Notes: a model not told the origin generated them from the sequence alone. A DNA stretch of 64,000 nucleotides from DASYUM01 sp036001225 (GCA_036001225.1 DASYUM010000308.1:1-64000), one strand, 5' to 3'. Numbered from the stretch's first letter, positions 16,363 through 25,427 are shown. Made by a program: numbers and translations.

Positions 16363-17372
16363 AGCGACTCCGCCGGCGCGCGGTGGAGCTGGGCTGCCTC
16401 GGCCTCGGGCTCGGGCTGCTGCTCGCGACCGTGTGGCAGATCGGGCTGGCCGGCCTGGCCCGCGACCTCCGCCTCATCGGCTGGGGCCTGGCCGTGATCC
16501 TGCTCGTGGAGAGCCTCAACGTCCTGTTCAACACCTGGGGCTGGGGCCTGGCCTTCCCGGCCGGCGAGCGCACGGTCAGCTCGCGACGGCTCCTGGCCGC
16601 CCGCCTGGCCGGCGACGGCGTGAACTACCTGACGCCCTCGGCGACGGTCGGGGGCGAGCTGCTCCGCGTCCGGCTGCTGGGCGGCGCGGTGCCACTCGGA
16701 CTCCGCTGGGCCTCGGTGAGCGTGGCCAAGCTGGGGCAGACCGTCGCCCAGGCGCTCTTCATCCTGCTCGGGCTGGCGATCGTGCTGCCGCACCTGACCG
16801 ACGTGACCCCGTGGGTGGCCTGGCTCGGCGGGGGCAGCGCAGCGCTGCTGGTCGCGCTCGGCTTCGCGCGGCTGCTGGAGCGCGGTGTGTGGGCGACGGC
16901 CGAGGCCGGCGCCCGGCGGCTCGGCCTCGCGGCGCGAATGCCGGTCCGGTGGGCCGCGCCCGGCCGCGATCTCGACGCCGCGCTCGGCCGACTCGGCAAC
17001 CCGCGGCTCTTCGGCTCGCTCGCCTGCTTCGTCGCCGGCTGGGCGGTGGGTGCGGCGGAGATCTACCTGATCCTGGCCTGGCTGGGGACGCCGGTGGCGT
17101 GGCAGACGGCGCTCGCGCTGGAGACCGGGTCGGTGCTCATTGATGGTATCCTCTTCTTCGTGCCCGGGAAGATCGGCACCCAGGAGGGCGGGAAGGTCAT
17201 GCTGTTCATCGCCTTCGGGTTGAATCCGGCGCGCGGTCTCACCGTCGGCGTCGTGCGGCGGATCCGCGAGCTGACCTACGCCGGGCTCGGCCTGGCCGCG
17301 CTCGGCGCGCTGGCCCTGCGCCCCGTGGCCTCGGTGGCGTCCCCCCTCGTCCCTCAATCGGAGTCTTCATGA
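16359..17372 (+). CDS. hpnL: Lysylphosphatidylglycerol synthase TM-region/UPF0104 family membrane protein, HpnL-like
   Basis: A 337-residue protein with about eight hydrophobic segments (for example near residues 15-35, 40-60, 120-165 and 225-290). It belongs to the flippase-like UPF0104 family that includes HpnL of hopanoid clusters. The segment SVLIDGILFFVPGKIGTQEGG is in outline the conserved re-entrant loop of this family. GTG start overlaps the upstream stop (GTGA) and its own stop overlaps the hpnJ start (ATGA), so three genes are coupled. HpnL is thought to take part in moving hopanoids or their precursors across membranes; the exact role is not established. Symbol given from context. 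Confidence 0.78.
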   Translation: MKRLRRRAVELGCLGLGLGLLLATVWQIGLAGLARDLRLIGWGLAVILLVESLNVLFNTWGWGLAFPAGERTVSSRRLLAARLAGDGVNYLTPSATVGGELLRVRLLGGAVPLGLRWASVSVAKLGQTVAQALFILLGLAIVLPHLTDVTPWVAWLGGGSAALLVALGFARLLERGVWATAEAGARRLGLAARMPVRWAAPGRDLDAALGRLGNPRLFGSLACFVAGWAVGAAEIYLILAWLGTPVAWQTALALETGSVLIDGILFFVPGKIGTQEGGKVMLFIAFGLNPARGLTVGVVRRIRELTYAGLGLAALGALALRPVASVASPLVPQSESS

Positions 17373-18853
17373 CCCACGCCGCCGACCCGGCCCTGCGCAC
17401 GCTGTTCCTCCATCCGCCCTCGTTCGAGGGGTTCGACGGCGGGGCTGGCGCCCGTTACCAGGCGCGCCGCGAGATCCGCTCCTTCTGGTACCCGACGTGG
17501 CTCGCGCAGCCGGCCGCGCTGGTGCCCGGCAGCCGGCTGGTGGACGCGCCGCCCGACGGGCTGACCCTGGATCAGGTCGCCCCGTTGGCCAAGGAGTACG
17601 ACCTCGCCGTCCTCCACACGAGCACGCCCTCGTTCGGGAACGACGCCCGGGTCGCCGAGCGGCTCAAGGCCGAGAATCCGCGCCTGGTCGTCGGCATGGT
17701 CGGCGCCCACGTGGGTGTCCTCCCCCAGCAATCGCTCAAGGCAGCGCCCGCGGTGGACTGGGTGAGCGTCGGCGAGTTCGACTACGCGTGCACCGAGGTC
17801 GCGGCCGGCCGCCCGCTCAAGGACGTCTGCGGGATCGCCTACCGGGACGGGGAGCGGATCCGGTTCACCCCGCCGCGGCCGCAGGTCGAGGACATGGACG
17901 CGCTGCCGTTCGTGGTGGACGTCTACCAGCGCGACCTCACCATCGAGAACTACTTCATCGGCTACCTCCTCCACCCCTACGTTTCGCTCTACACCGGCCG
18001 GGGCTGCCGCTCGAAGTGCACCTTCTGCCTGTGGCCTCAGACCCTCGGCGGTCACCGCTATCGGGTCCGCAGTCCGGAGAGCGTCGAGGCCGAGATGGCG
18101 CGGGCCAAGGCCCACTTCCCGCAGGTGAAGGAGTTCTTCTTCGACGACGACACGTTTACCGACGACCTGCCTCGGGCGGAAGAGATCGCCCGCCGCCTGG
18201 GCCGGCTCGGACTGACCTGGTCGTGCAACGCCAAGGCCAACGTGCCGCGCAAGACGCTGGAGGTCCTTCGCGACAACGGCCTCCGGCTCCTCCTGGTGGG
18301 CTACGAGTCGGGCAACCAGCAGATCCTGAACAACATCAAGAAGGGCATCCGGCTCGACATCGCCCGCCGCTTCACGCGAGACGCCAAGGAGTTGGGGATC
18401 ACCATCCACGGCACGTTCATCCTCGGCCTCCCCGGTGAGACGTCGGAGACCATCCGGGAGACGGTCCGCTATGCGTGCGAGATCGAGCCGGATACGATCC
18501 AGGTCTCGCTGGCGGCGCCGTATCCGGGGACCGAGCTGTACCGTCAGGCCCAGGAGCAGGGGTGGCTGGCCATCCAGTCGGGTGAACTGGTGGACACCCA
18601 CGGCGTGCAGGTCGCCGCCCTCAACTATCCCGGCCTCTCCCAGACCGAGATCTTTCACTCGGTCGAGGAGTTCTATCGCCGCTTCTACTTCCGCCCGCGG
18701 AAAATCGTCGCCATGGTCGGTGGCATGCTGCGCGATCCGGCCGTCATGCGCCGGCGACTGCGGGAAGGCGTCGAGTTCTTCCGCTTCATGCGCGAGCGCA
18801 AGAAGCCGACGGCGAAGGTCGAGCCGGCCGCCGGCGTCAGCACGCCGGCCTGA
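17369..18853 (+). CDS. hpnJ: Hopanoid biosynthesis radical SAM protein HpnJ
   Basis: A 494-residue B12-binding-type radical SAM enzyme. The first 180 residues resemble a cobalamin-binding Rossmann domain, and the radical SAM cluster ligands are Cys213, Cys217 and Cys220 in GRGCRSKCTFCLWPQ. Long stretches such as ARREIRSFWYPTWLAQPAA and GYLLHPYVS are characteristic of HpnJ. HpnJ is required to make the cyclitol ether head group of bacteriohopanetetrol from a glucosamine precursor, together with HpnI and HpnK, which are not in this window. The ATG overlaps the upstream stop. The squalene-hopene cyclase must be elsewhere. Confidence 0.92.
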   Translation: MTHAADPALRTLFLHPPSFEGFDGGAGARYQARREIRSFWYPTWLAQPAALVPGSRLVDAPPDGLTLDQVAPLAKEYDLAVLHTSTPSFGNDARVAERLKAENPRLVVGMVGAHVGVLPQQSLKAAPAVDWVSVGEFDYACTEVAAGRPLKDVCGIAYRDGERIRFTPPRPQVEDMDALPFVVDVYQRDLTIENYFIGYLLHPYVSLYTGRGCRSKCTFCLWPQTLGGHRYRVRSPESVEAEMARAKAHFPQVKEFFFDDDTFTDDLPRAEEIARRLGRLGLTWSCNAKANVPRKTLEVLRDNGLRLLLVGYESGNQQILNNIKKGIRLDIARRFTRDAKELGITIHGTFILGLPGETSETIRETVRYACEIEPDTIQVSLAAPYPGTELYRQAQEQGWLAIQSGELVDTHGVQVAALNYPGLSQTEIFHSVEEFYRRFYFRPRKIVAMVGGMLRDPAVMRRRLREGVEFFRFMRERKKPTAKVEPAAGVSTPA

Positions 18854-19045
18854 CACCGGCCGCGCCACCCCGCCGGGCGGCTGGTCGAAAACGCGCCACC
18901 TGGCCAGCAACTTGCGTCCCAGCCGGGACGACCACGCCCGCGCCTTCCGCGAAATCGCCGACCCGACGGGCGTTTGCGCCGGAACCTCAGAGCGGCCGCC
19001 GCCGTGGCACACCGCGTGCTTTACCACCTCGTCGGGAGGGCACCG

Positions 19046-19270
19046 ATGAAACTGGTGGTGAGCCAAGACGGGACGGTCGAGCGGGGGGGCAGCCGTGTCG
19101 TTCTCCGGCTCATCCAGGGCGGCGCCGCAGACCAGGCCCAGCGCCGGCTGCTGGCGCCGCCGACTTCAGCCCGATCCCAGACCCCGCCGGCCGCCGCTCC
19201 GGCCGTCGACGTCGAGGACATTCCGCTCTACCTCCGTCCGATCCCGGCCCGCCTGCCCCGCCTCTGGTAA
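19046..19270 (+). CDS. Small protein of unknown function (74 residues)
   Basis: The ATG at 19046 has a clear GGGAGGG six bases upstream. The product starts with an amphipathic stretch containing GSRVVLRLIQGG, has a Pro/Ala-rich middle (about 35-52) and ends IPLYLRPIPARLPRLW. There is no signal peptide, cysteine or recognised domain. It sits alone between hpnJ (192 bases upstream, nothing recognisable in the gap) and a HAD hydrolase. Coding is supported by the ribosome-binding site and frame length only. Confidence 0.5.
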   Translation: MKLVVSQDGTVERGGSRVVLRLIQGGAADQAQRRLLAPPTSARSQTPPAAAPAVDVEDIPLYLRPIPARLPRLW

Positions 19271-19298
19271 CGCCGTCCGCTGAGCGCCCGCCGCTACC

Positions 19299-19328
19299 TT
19301 GACGCGCGCCAGGGCGCGCCGCTACGCT
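19299..19328 (+). promoter_or_regulatory. Candidate promoter for the HAD hydrolase gene, near-leaderless
   Basis: TTGACG (19299-19304), 18-base spacer and TACGCT (19323-19328), ten bases before the ATG at 19339. The short distance leaves room for at most a few bases of 5' leader, and there is no Shine-Dalgarno sequence. Confidence 0.4.
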
Positions 19329-19338
19329 CGGCCGATCG

Positions 19339-20148
19339 ATGAGCTACCGCCTCGTGGTCGCCGACCTGGACGGCACCGTCCGCTCCCGCGCGCTCGGGAT
19401 CACTCCCGGTGTGCAGGCGGCGGTGTCGGCGGCCCAGGCCCGCGGCGTCCGGGTCTGCGTCGCCACCGGACGGATGTGGCCCTCGGCGGCACCGTGGGTC
19501 AAGGCGCTCGGTGCCGACCCGCCGGTCATCCTCTACAACGGAGGCCGGCTGTTCGACTTCGCGCGGGAACGTATCCTCTTCGACCGCCGCCTCGATCGGA
19601 TGGTCGCCCGGGAGGTGCTCGCCCTCTTCCGGCGCGAGCCGGAAGCCCGCATTCACCTCTATGTGAACGACCGCGTCTACGTCGAGCGACCCGATCCGCT
19701 CACCGAAGCCTACGCGGCCGACGACGGTATCAGCTACGAGATCGTGCCCGCCTTCGAGGGCCTCCTCGCCGACGATCCGCACAAGATGCTGGTGATCGGT
19801 CCCCCCGCCCGGATGGAAGGGCTGGGGGACGCGGTGCGGGCGGCGGGCCTGGCTGTGCACGCCGTGCAGTCGGAGCCGCAATACCTGGAAATCCTCCCGC
19901 CCGGCATCTCCAAGGGCACGGCGCTGCGGGCCATGCTGGCCGCCCTCGACATTCCCGTCGAGGCGGTCATCGCGGTGGGCGACAACTGGAACGACCTCGA
20001 GATGATCGAAGCGGCGGGCCTCGGGGTGGCGATGGGCCACGCCCCGGCCGGCGTCCGGGCCCGGGCCGACCACGTCTGTGGGACGAGCGAGGAGGAAGGG
20101 TTCCGCGACGTCATCGAGCGATTTGTCCTCGGGCGCCGGCCGTCTTGA
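19339..20148 (+). CDS. Cof-type HAD-IIB hydrolase (phosphatase)
   Basis: A 269-residue haloacid-dehalogenase hydrolase. Motif I is VVADLDGTV with the nucleophile and acid Asp pair near residues 9-11, motif II CVATGRM, motif III Lys in GISKGTALRAML, motif IV GDNWNDLEMI. The GDxxND form and the cap size assign it to the Cof/IIB subgroup, which dephosphorylates sugar phosphates, pyridoxal phosphate or flavin nucleotides. It stands alone between the hopanoid genes and an ABC importer. A sugar-phosphate substrate would fit the neighbouring region, but that is only inference. Confidence 0.9.
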   Translation: MSYRLVVADLDGTVRSRALGITPGVQAAVSAAQARGVRVCVATGRMWPSAAPWVKALGADPPVILYNGGRLFDFARERILFDRRLDRMVAREVLALFRREPEARIHLYVNDRVYVERPDPLTEAYAADDGISYEIVPAFEGLLADDPHKMLVIGPPARMEGLGDAVRAAGLAVHAVQSEPQYLEILPPGISKGTALRAMLAALDIPVEAVIAVGDNWNDLEMIEAAGLGVAMGHAPAGVRARADHVCGTSEEEGFRDVIERFVLGRRPS

Positions 20149-20174
20149 TTCGCGCCCGCGCGCTGACATACAGT
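20145..20174 (+). promoter_or_regulatory. Candidate promoter for the ABC importer operon 20241-24269
   Basis: TTGATT (20145-20150), an 18-base spacer and TACAGT (20169-20174), about 67 bases before the ATG at 20241. AAGGAGG precedes that ATG, so this operon has a normal leader. Confidence 0.4.
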
Positions 20175-20240
20175 GGGGGGCAGCTTCGAACCGGATCCGA
20201 CATCCTTCGCCAGGTTCCCCAGGCTCAAGGAGGTTCCTCG

Positions 20241-21380
20241 ATGAGGTCAACTGTCGCGCTGGTCATGGTGGTCGGGATCGCGCTCCTGCTCGGCGCGGGG
20301 GCGGGGCCGGCGGCGGCCCAGGTCACCCTCAACGTGGTGACCGCCGGCGACACCAACATGCACGATCTCCAGCGTAACGTCTTCGGCCCGGAGTTCGAGA
20401 AACGGAATCCGGGCGTGAAGATCAACGCGGTCGGCAGCGGTCCCGGCGAGGCCGGCAGCCGAGTGATCGTGAACAAGATCAAGAGCCAGAAGGACGCCGG
20501 GGTCGGGAAGTGGGACGTGGACGTGGCGGTCGTCCACCAGATCGTGATGCCCGAGCTGATCCAGCAGGAACTGGTCGCCCGCTACGCTCCCGAGATCGCC
20601 ACCTACAAGCTCATGACCGCCTCCGACGGCCGGAACGCGCTCGGGTTCAACGTCGAGGGCTACGTGATGCCGATGTTCCACAGCCAGGTGGTCCTGGCCT
20701 ACAACCCGGAGATGGTGAAGACCCCGCCGTCGAGCTTCGAGGAGCTGGTGGCCTGGATCAAGGCCAACCCCAAGAAGTTCGGCTACAACGGCGTCAAGGG
20801 TGGGATGAGCGGGGTGGCCTTCACCACCGCTTGGGTGTACTGGAAGACGGGCCAGTACGACCGGTACGCCAAGGGGCCCTACGACAAGAACGCCCAGACG
20901 GCCTGGCCCCAGGCCATCAAGGAGCTGAAGGGCCTGCCGGTCACGCTGACCACCGGCAACAACGACACCCTCGACCGGTTGAACCGCGGCGAGATCGCCA
21001 TGGGGCCGGTGTGGGTGGACATGCTGATCAACCTGAAGAACGAAGGCCGCATGGACCCCAAGATCCGGATGAAGCTCATCGCGCCGGGCTTCCCGGGCCA
21101 GCCGATGTACCTGGTGGTGCCCAAGCAGGCCGCCAACTACGAGGTGGCCAAGAAGTACGTCGAGTTCATCACCTCGCCCGAGATGCAGGCCAAGGTGATC
21201 GTGGAGCGGAACGGCTGGTACCCGGGAATCGATGGCCAGCACGTCCTACCCCACGTGTCGGACAAGGCCCGCGCCCTCCTGTTCCAGGACGTGCCGCCCG
21301 ACACGCTCAACAAGAACGGGCTGTCGTTCCCGCTCAACCCCTATTTCAAGGACTTGATGACGACCTACGAGGAGAACTGA
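20241..21380 (+). CDS. ABC importer substrate-binding protein (type 2 periplasmic fold)
   Basis: A 379-residue exported binding protein. The signal peptide runs to about residue 30 (hydrophobic core then GPAAAQ). The mature part starts VTLNVVTAGDTNM, contains FHSQVVLAYNPEMV and TTGNNDTLDRLNRGEIAMG, and ends with PYFKDLMTTYEEN, typical of the extracellular solute-binding family 1 group near PotD and the iron/thiamine binders. AAGGAGG lies nine bases before the ATG. Permeases and the ATPase follow in order. The ligand cannot be deduced; polyamine, sugar and organic anion binders all fall in this fold. Confidence 0.88.
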   Translation: MRSTVALVMVVGIALLLGAGAGPAAAQVTLNVVTAGDTNMHDLQRNVFGPEFEKRNPGVKINAVGSGPGEAGSRVIVNKIKSQKDAGVGKWDVDVAVVHQIVMPELIQQELVARYAPEIATYKLMTASDGRNALGFNVEGYVMPMFHSQVVLAYNPEMVKTPPSSFEELVAWIKANPKKFGYNGVKGGMSGVAFTTAWVYWKTGQYDRYAKGPYDKNAQTAWPQAIKELKGLPVTLTTGNNDTLDRLNRGEIAMGPVWVDMLINLKNEGRMDPKIRMKLIAPGFPGQPMYLVVPKQAANYEVAKKYVEFITSPEMQAKVIVERNGWYPGIDGQHVLPHVSDKARALLFQDVPPDTLNKNGLSFPLNPYFKDLMTTYEEN

Positions 21381-21386
21381 TCCAAA

Positions 21387-21415
21387 CCGGAGGGGGCCTC
21401 GACGGCCCCCTCCGG
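21387..21415 (+). terminator. Perfect hairpin between binding-protein and permease genes
   Basis: CCGGAGGGGGCC and GGCCCCCTCCGG pair around TCGAC. With no T-run it may act as an mRNA-stabilising or attenuating stem that favours the binding protein over the membrane subunits. It is a variant of the repeat at 14867-14892. Confidence 0.55.
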
Positions 21416-21539
21416 AACCTCCCCCAGGAAAGGATTGCGGCGGCCAAGCCGCCGCTCGGAGCGGAACATGCGGCGGTGGACGGCCGTGTGTGAGCGCGAG
21501 GGCCGTCCTCCCGCGGACTTCTGTCCTTCGGGCGGCTAG

Positions 21540-22358
21540 ATGCGGCGTTCCGCCCGCCTCGCCAGCCTCGCCATCGCCGCGCCGCCCCTGGCCATCGTCG
21601 TCTGGCTCTTCTTCCTCCCCTTCCTCTCTTCCGCTCACCTGTCGTTCCAGCGCGAGGGCGAGTGGTCGCTGCGCAACTACTACCTGGTCTGGCGCCTCTA
21701 CAAGCTCGACGTGCTCTATACCCTCGGCATCTCGCTGGTGAGCCTGATGCTGGTCGTCGGCATCGCGATCCTGCTCTGCGGCTACCTGCGGATCGTCGGC
21801 TACCGGCCGGTCGAGTTCCTCTTCAAGATTCCCCTCTTCGTGCCCTTCGTGGTCGTCGGCCACGGGATGCGGGTGCTGCTGGCCCCCCGGGGCACGCTGA
21901 ACTCGGCCCTGGCCCAGGCCGGGCTGATCGACCTCAACGACCCCCCCTCGATCGCCTTCACCTGGGCGGGAATCGTGGTCTCGCTGGTCTGGAAGAACCT
22001 CGCCCTGGCCGTCCTGCTGGTTCTGGGCGCGTACCGGGCCGTGGACGAGACCTATCTCGAGGCGGCGCGGAACGTGGGGGCCTCTGCCTTCCGCCAGATC
22101 CGGGACATCCTGCTCCCGATGGCGGCCCCGTCCCTGGTCGTCGCCTCGGCCTTCATGTTCACGTCGATGCTCGCCTCGTTCTCCATCCCACTCATGATCG
22201 GCTCCGGCGAGGCGCCGCAGATGCTCATGGTCGACGTCTTCTACCGGATCAACTACCAGAACGACCTGGGCACGGCCAACGCGCTGGGCATCGTGTCCTA
22301 CCTGCTGGCGATGGGCGTCGCCGGCTACTACCTGCGGACGATCACGGTGAAGTCGTGA
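21540..22358 (+). CDS. ABC importer permease, first subunit (PotB-like)
   Basis: A 272-residue polytopic protein with about six membrane helices. The cytoplasmic EAA loop reads EAARNVGASAFRQIRDILLP (about residues 178-197), the site that contacts the ATPase. Located 159 bases after the binding protein, with a hairpin in the gap, and overlapping the second permease by four bases. It has the single-domain PotB layout, unlike the fused permeases of the next two importers. The ligand is unknown. Confidence 0.9.
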   Translation: MRRSARLASLAIAAPPLAIVVWLFFLPFLSSAHLSFQREGEWSLRNYYLVWRLYKLDVLYTLGISLVSLMLVVGIAILLCGYLRIVGYRPVEFLFKIPLFVPFVVVGHGMRVLLAPRGTLNSALAQAGLIDLNDPPSIAFTWAGIVVSLVWKNLALAVLLVLGAYRAVDETYLEAARNVGASAFRQIRDILLPMAAPSLVVASAFMFTSMLASFSIPLMIGSGEAPQMLMVDVFYRINYQNDLGTANALGIVSYLLAMGVAGYYLRTITVKS

Positions 22359-23161
22359 GCCGCGGCGTCGCGCGCCGGAGCCTGCGAGCGGCGCTCGCGG
22401 TGGTGGCGTTCCTCTTCATCTTCGCTCCCGTCTCGAGCCTGGTGATCTGGTCGTTCACCCGGAGGTGGTTCTGGCCCCATCCGTTCCCCCAGGAGTGGGG
22501 CCTCTTCTACTGGAAGCAGGTCCTCCAGGGGGACCTCTTCCGGGCGCTCCACTCGGGGTTCCTGATCGCGGTGGTGGTCACGGTGCTGACCCTGGTCCTC
22601 ACCGTGCCGCTCGCGTACCTGCTGGCGCGCTACCCGATCCCGGCGAAGCCGCTCATCCTGATGGTCTTTCTCCTTCCCCACGCGTTCCCCCAGCTCCCGG
22701 TGTTCGTCAACTCGACCACGCTGCTCTACCGGGTGAACCTCGGCGGCAAGTTCTGGGGCGTGGTGCTGATCCACATGGTGGGAGCGCTGGTCTACGCGGT
22801 GTGGACGATGACGGCGGTCTTCAAGTCCATCCCCGAGAGCCTGGAGGAGGCGGCCTGGAACCTCGGGGCCTCGCACCTGAAGAGCTTCTTCTCGGTGGCG
22901 CTGCCCCTGGCCACGCCCGGGCTCATCGCCAGCACGCTGCTGGTCTTCCTCTACTCCCTCGACGAGTTCACGGGGACGTTGCTGGTGGGGAGTCCCTTCG
23001 TCCTCACCCTGCCGGTCTACATGTACCGGACCTCGGTCGGGTACGAGCTGCAGGTGGCCTCCATCGCGGCGCTCATCCTCATGCTGCCGGGGATCCTTTT
23101 GCTCGTCCTGCTGGAGCGCTTCCTGAAGGCGGAGTACCTCTCCATGTTCGGGCGCCTATGA
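22355..23161 (+). CDS. ABC importer permease, second subunit (PotC-like)
   Basis: A 268-residue protein with six predicted membrane helices. Its EAA loop is EEAAWNLGASHLKSFFSVAL. The GTG start at 22355 overlaps the stop of the first permease (GTGA), so the two subunits should be made in equal amounts and form the membrane heterodimer. The C-terminal LKAEYLSMFGRL is cytoplasmic. The ATPase gene follows after 55 bases. Confidence 0.9.
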   Translation: MSRGVARRSLRAALAVVAFLFIFAPVSSLVIWSFTRRWFWPHPFPQEWGLFYWKQVLQGDLFRALHSGFLIAVVVTVLTLVLTVPLAYLLARYPIPAKPLILMVFLLPHAFPQLPVFVNSTTLLYRVNLGGKFWGVVLIHMVGALVYAVWTMTAVFKSIPESLEEAAWNLGASHLKSFFSVALPLATPGLIASTLLVFLYSLDEFTGTLLVGSPFVLTLPVYMYRTSVGYELQVASIAALILMLPGILLLVLLERFLKAEYLSMFGRL

Positions 23162-23216
23162 GGCCGGGTGGGTGGCGCGGCGAACGGGTGCCCCACCCGG
23201 CCGCGAGGCCTGGCTG

Positions 23217-24269
23217 ATGGAAGTGCGAGTCGAGGGGCTGACCAAGCGCTACGGGCGGGTGAGCGCCCTCGACGCCGTCGGCATCACGTTCCCGAGCGGC
23301 GCCCTGACCGCCATTCTGGGGCCCAGCGGGTGCGGGAAGACGACGCTGCTCCGCAGCGTGGCCGGGTTCGTCCCGGTGGATGCCGGGCGCATCCTCTTCG
23401 GCAAGGACGACGTGACCCAGCTGACCCCCCAGGCCCGAGGCACGGCCATGGTCTTCCAGAACTATGCCCTGTGGCCGCACATGACCGTCTTCGACAACGT
23501 GGCCTACGGGCTGCGGCTGCGCCGGGTGCCCGAGCGCGACATCCGAGCCCGCGTCGAGAAGGTGCTCGACCTGGTGGAGATCGGCCAACTCGAGGGCGTC
23601 CTGGGCCGGAAGCCGGCGGCGCTGTCGGGCGGCCAGCAGCAGCGGGTCGCGGTGGCCCGGGCGCTGGTCGTGGAGCCGCGCGTTCTGCTCATGGACGAGC
23701 CGCTCTCCAACCTCGACGCCAAGGTCCGCCAGCGCCTGCGGGTGGAGGTCCGGCGGCTCCAGAAGGCGGTGGGGATCACCGCCATCTACGTCACCCACGA
23801 TCAGGAGGAGGCCCTGGCCATCGCCGACACCGTCGTCCTCATGAACGCGGGCCGGGTTGTGCAGGTCGGCGCGCCGCCCGAGATCTACTTCCGGCCCGCC
23901 AGTGCCTTCGCCGCCGAGTTCCTCGGGGTCTCCAACCAGCTCCGGGGGACGGCCGACCCCGGCGCGCTGGCGATCGGGGGCCAGCGGCTGCCCTACGCCG
24001 GCCCCGTTCGGGGCCCGGCCATCGTGGTCTTCAAGGCGTCCGACGCGACGCTCGGACCGACGGGTCCGCCGGCAGCCGCCCCCGAGGGCGGCGCGGTCCT
24101 GCGCGGCACGCTGGAGGAGCGGCTGTTCCTCGGCGCCGTGTACCGCCACTACGTCCGGATCGAGGGCGAGACGGTGATGGTGGACGCGCCAGAGCCGGCC
24201 GAGCCGGGCCCGGTCGCGGTCCGCGTCCCGCCGGCGAAGCTGCAGGTGTACGCGGCACCAGCAGGATGA
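23217..24269 (+). CDS. ABC importer ATP-binding protein (PotA/FbpC-like)
   Basis: A 350-residue ATPase. Walker A GPSGCGKTT (about 38-46), Q-loop VFQNYALWPHM, signature LSGGQQQRV, Walker B VLLMDEP, switch His in YVTHDQEEA, and a C-terminal TOBE-like domain (about 240-350). I start it at the ATG at 23217, because the preceding 15 in-frame codons from 23172 show no family similarity and the protein then begins MEVRVEGLTKRYG as usual. It energises the PotBC-like pair upstream. Confidence 0.93.
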   Translation: MEVRVEGLTKRYGRVSALDAVGITFPSGALTAILGPSGCGKTTLLRSVAGFVPVDAGRILFGKDDVTQLTPQARGTAMVFQNYALWPHMTVFDNVAYGLRLRRVPERDIRARVEKVLDLVEIGQLEGVLGRKPAALSGGQQQRVAVARALVVEPRVLLMDEPLSNLDAKVRQRLRVEVRRLQKAVGITAIYVTHDQEEALAIADTVVLMNAGRVVQVGAPPEIYFRPASAFAAEFLGVSNQLRGTADPGALAIGGQRLPYAGPVRGPAIVVFKASDATLGPTGPPAAAPEGGAVLRGTLEERLFLGAVYRHYVRIEGETVMVDAPEPAEPGPVAVRVPPAKLQVYAAPAG

Positions 24270-24348
24270 GCTATAGTTCCCCCGGCATTCGGGTTCCGCC
24301 TGCCGCGGCGCGGGACTCGGCCGGACCTGTCGAACAACGGAGGCGACC

Positions 24349-25383
24349 ATGCGCGTGGCGACGACGACCACAGTTCTCGCGATCGGGCTCCTGGCGACGG
24401 TGCTCGGGTCAGGGCCGGCTGCCGCCCAGGGCCAGCTCACGCTCTACTGCACGCCCCAGGAGGAGTGGTGCCGGGCGATGGTCACCGCGTTCGAGAAGGC
24501 GACCGGCATCAAGGTCAACATGACCCGCAAGAGCTCGGGCGAGATCTACGCCCAGGTGAAGGCGGAGGCCGCCAACCCGAAGGGCGACATCTGGTGGGGC
24601 GGGACCGGAGACCCGCACCTGCAGGCGGCCGAGGAGGGGCTCACCCTCGAGTACAAGTCGCCCAAGCTCGGCGAGCTCCACGACTGGGCGGGCCGCCAGG
24701 CCGAGCAATCGAAATACCGGACGGTCGGCGTCTACGCCGGCGCCCTCGGGTTCGGCTACAACACGCAGCTCCTGGCCAAGAAGGGGCTGCCCGAGCCGAA
24801 GTGCTGGAAGGACCTCCTCGACCCGCGCTTCAAGGACGAGGTCCAGGTCGCCGACCCGAACTCCTCGGGCACGGCCTACACCATGCTCGCCACGATCCTC
24901 CAGATCATGGGCGAGGCCGCCGGATGGGACTACTTGAAGAAGCTCCACAAGAACGTCAACCAGTACACGAAGTCGGGCGCGGCGCCGGCCAAGGCGACGG
25001 CGCTCGGTGAGACCCTGATCGGCATCACCTTCATGCACGACCTGGTCACGATGGTCGTCGAGGGGAATCCCGTCAAGGTGGTCGCGCCCTGCGAGGGCAC
25101 CGGCTACGAGATCGGCTCGATGAGCCTCATCAAAGGCGCTCGCAACCTCGACAACGCCAAGAAGTGGTACGACTGGGCGCTGACCCCCGAGGCCCAGACG
25201 CTGGGCGCGCAGGCCAAGGCCTACCAGGTGCCGTCCAACAAGAAGGCGGTGGCCCCGCCCCAGGCGCCGAAGTTCTCCGAGATCAAGCTTATCAAGTACG
25301 ACTTCGCGAAGTACGGTTCCTCGGCCGAGCGGAAGCGGCTCCTCCAGAAGTGGGACCAGGAGGTCAAGGCCCTTCCGAAGTGA
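24349..25383 (+). CDS. ABC importer substrate-binding protein, Fe(III)/AfuA-type family
   Basis: A 344-residue exported protein with a signal peptide cut near residue 27 (SGPAAAQ). The mature protein starts LTLYC; Cys34 and Cys41 (C-x6-C) could form a disulfide that is conserved in the paralogs at 27578 and 34770. WWGGTGDPHLQAAEEGL is a strongly conserved pocket segment. Family members bind ferric ion, thiamine, phosphonates or sugar phosphates (AfuA). An iron site (paired Tyr) is not obvious, and the phosphatases and isomerases nearby favour a phosphorylated organic ligand. First gene of a five-gene unit with a fused permease and a second binding protein. Confidence 0.88.
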   Translation: MRVATTTTVLAIGLLATVLGSGPAAAQGQLTLYCTPQEEWCRAMVTAFEKATGIKVNMTRKSSGEIYAQVKAEAANPKGDIWWGGTGDPHLQAAEEGLTLEYKSPKLGELHDWAGRQAEQSKYRTVGVYAGALGFGYNTQLLAKKGLPEPKCWKDLLDPRFKDEVQVADPNSSGTAYTMLATILQIMGEAAGWDYLKKLHKNVNQYTKSGAAPAKATALGETLIGITFMHDLVTMVVEGNPVKVVAPCEGTGYEIGSMSLIKGARNLDNAKKWYDWALTPEAQTLGAQAKAYQVPSNKKAVAPPQAPKFSEIKLIKYDFAKYGSSAERKRLLQKWDQEVKALPK

Positions 25384-25427
25384 GGACCCACACTCTCCCC
25401 GGGGGAACGGAGCCGGCTGAGCCGCGC

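Noticed and set aside
23172..23216. N-terminal extension of the importer ATPase from the upstream ATG
   Set aside because: The 15 extra codons have no family similarity; MEVRVEGLTKRYG at 23217 is the normal beginning.
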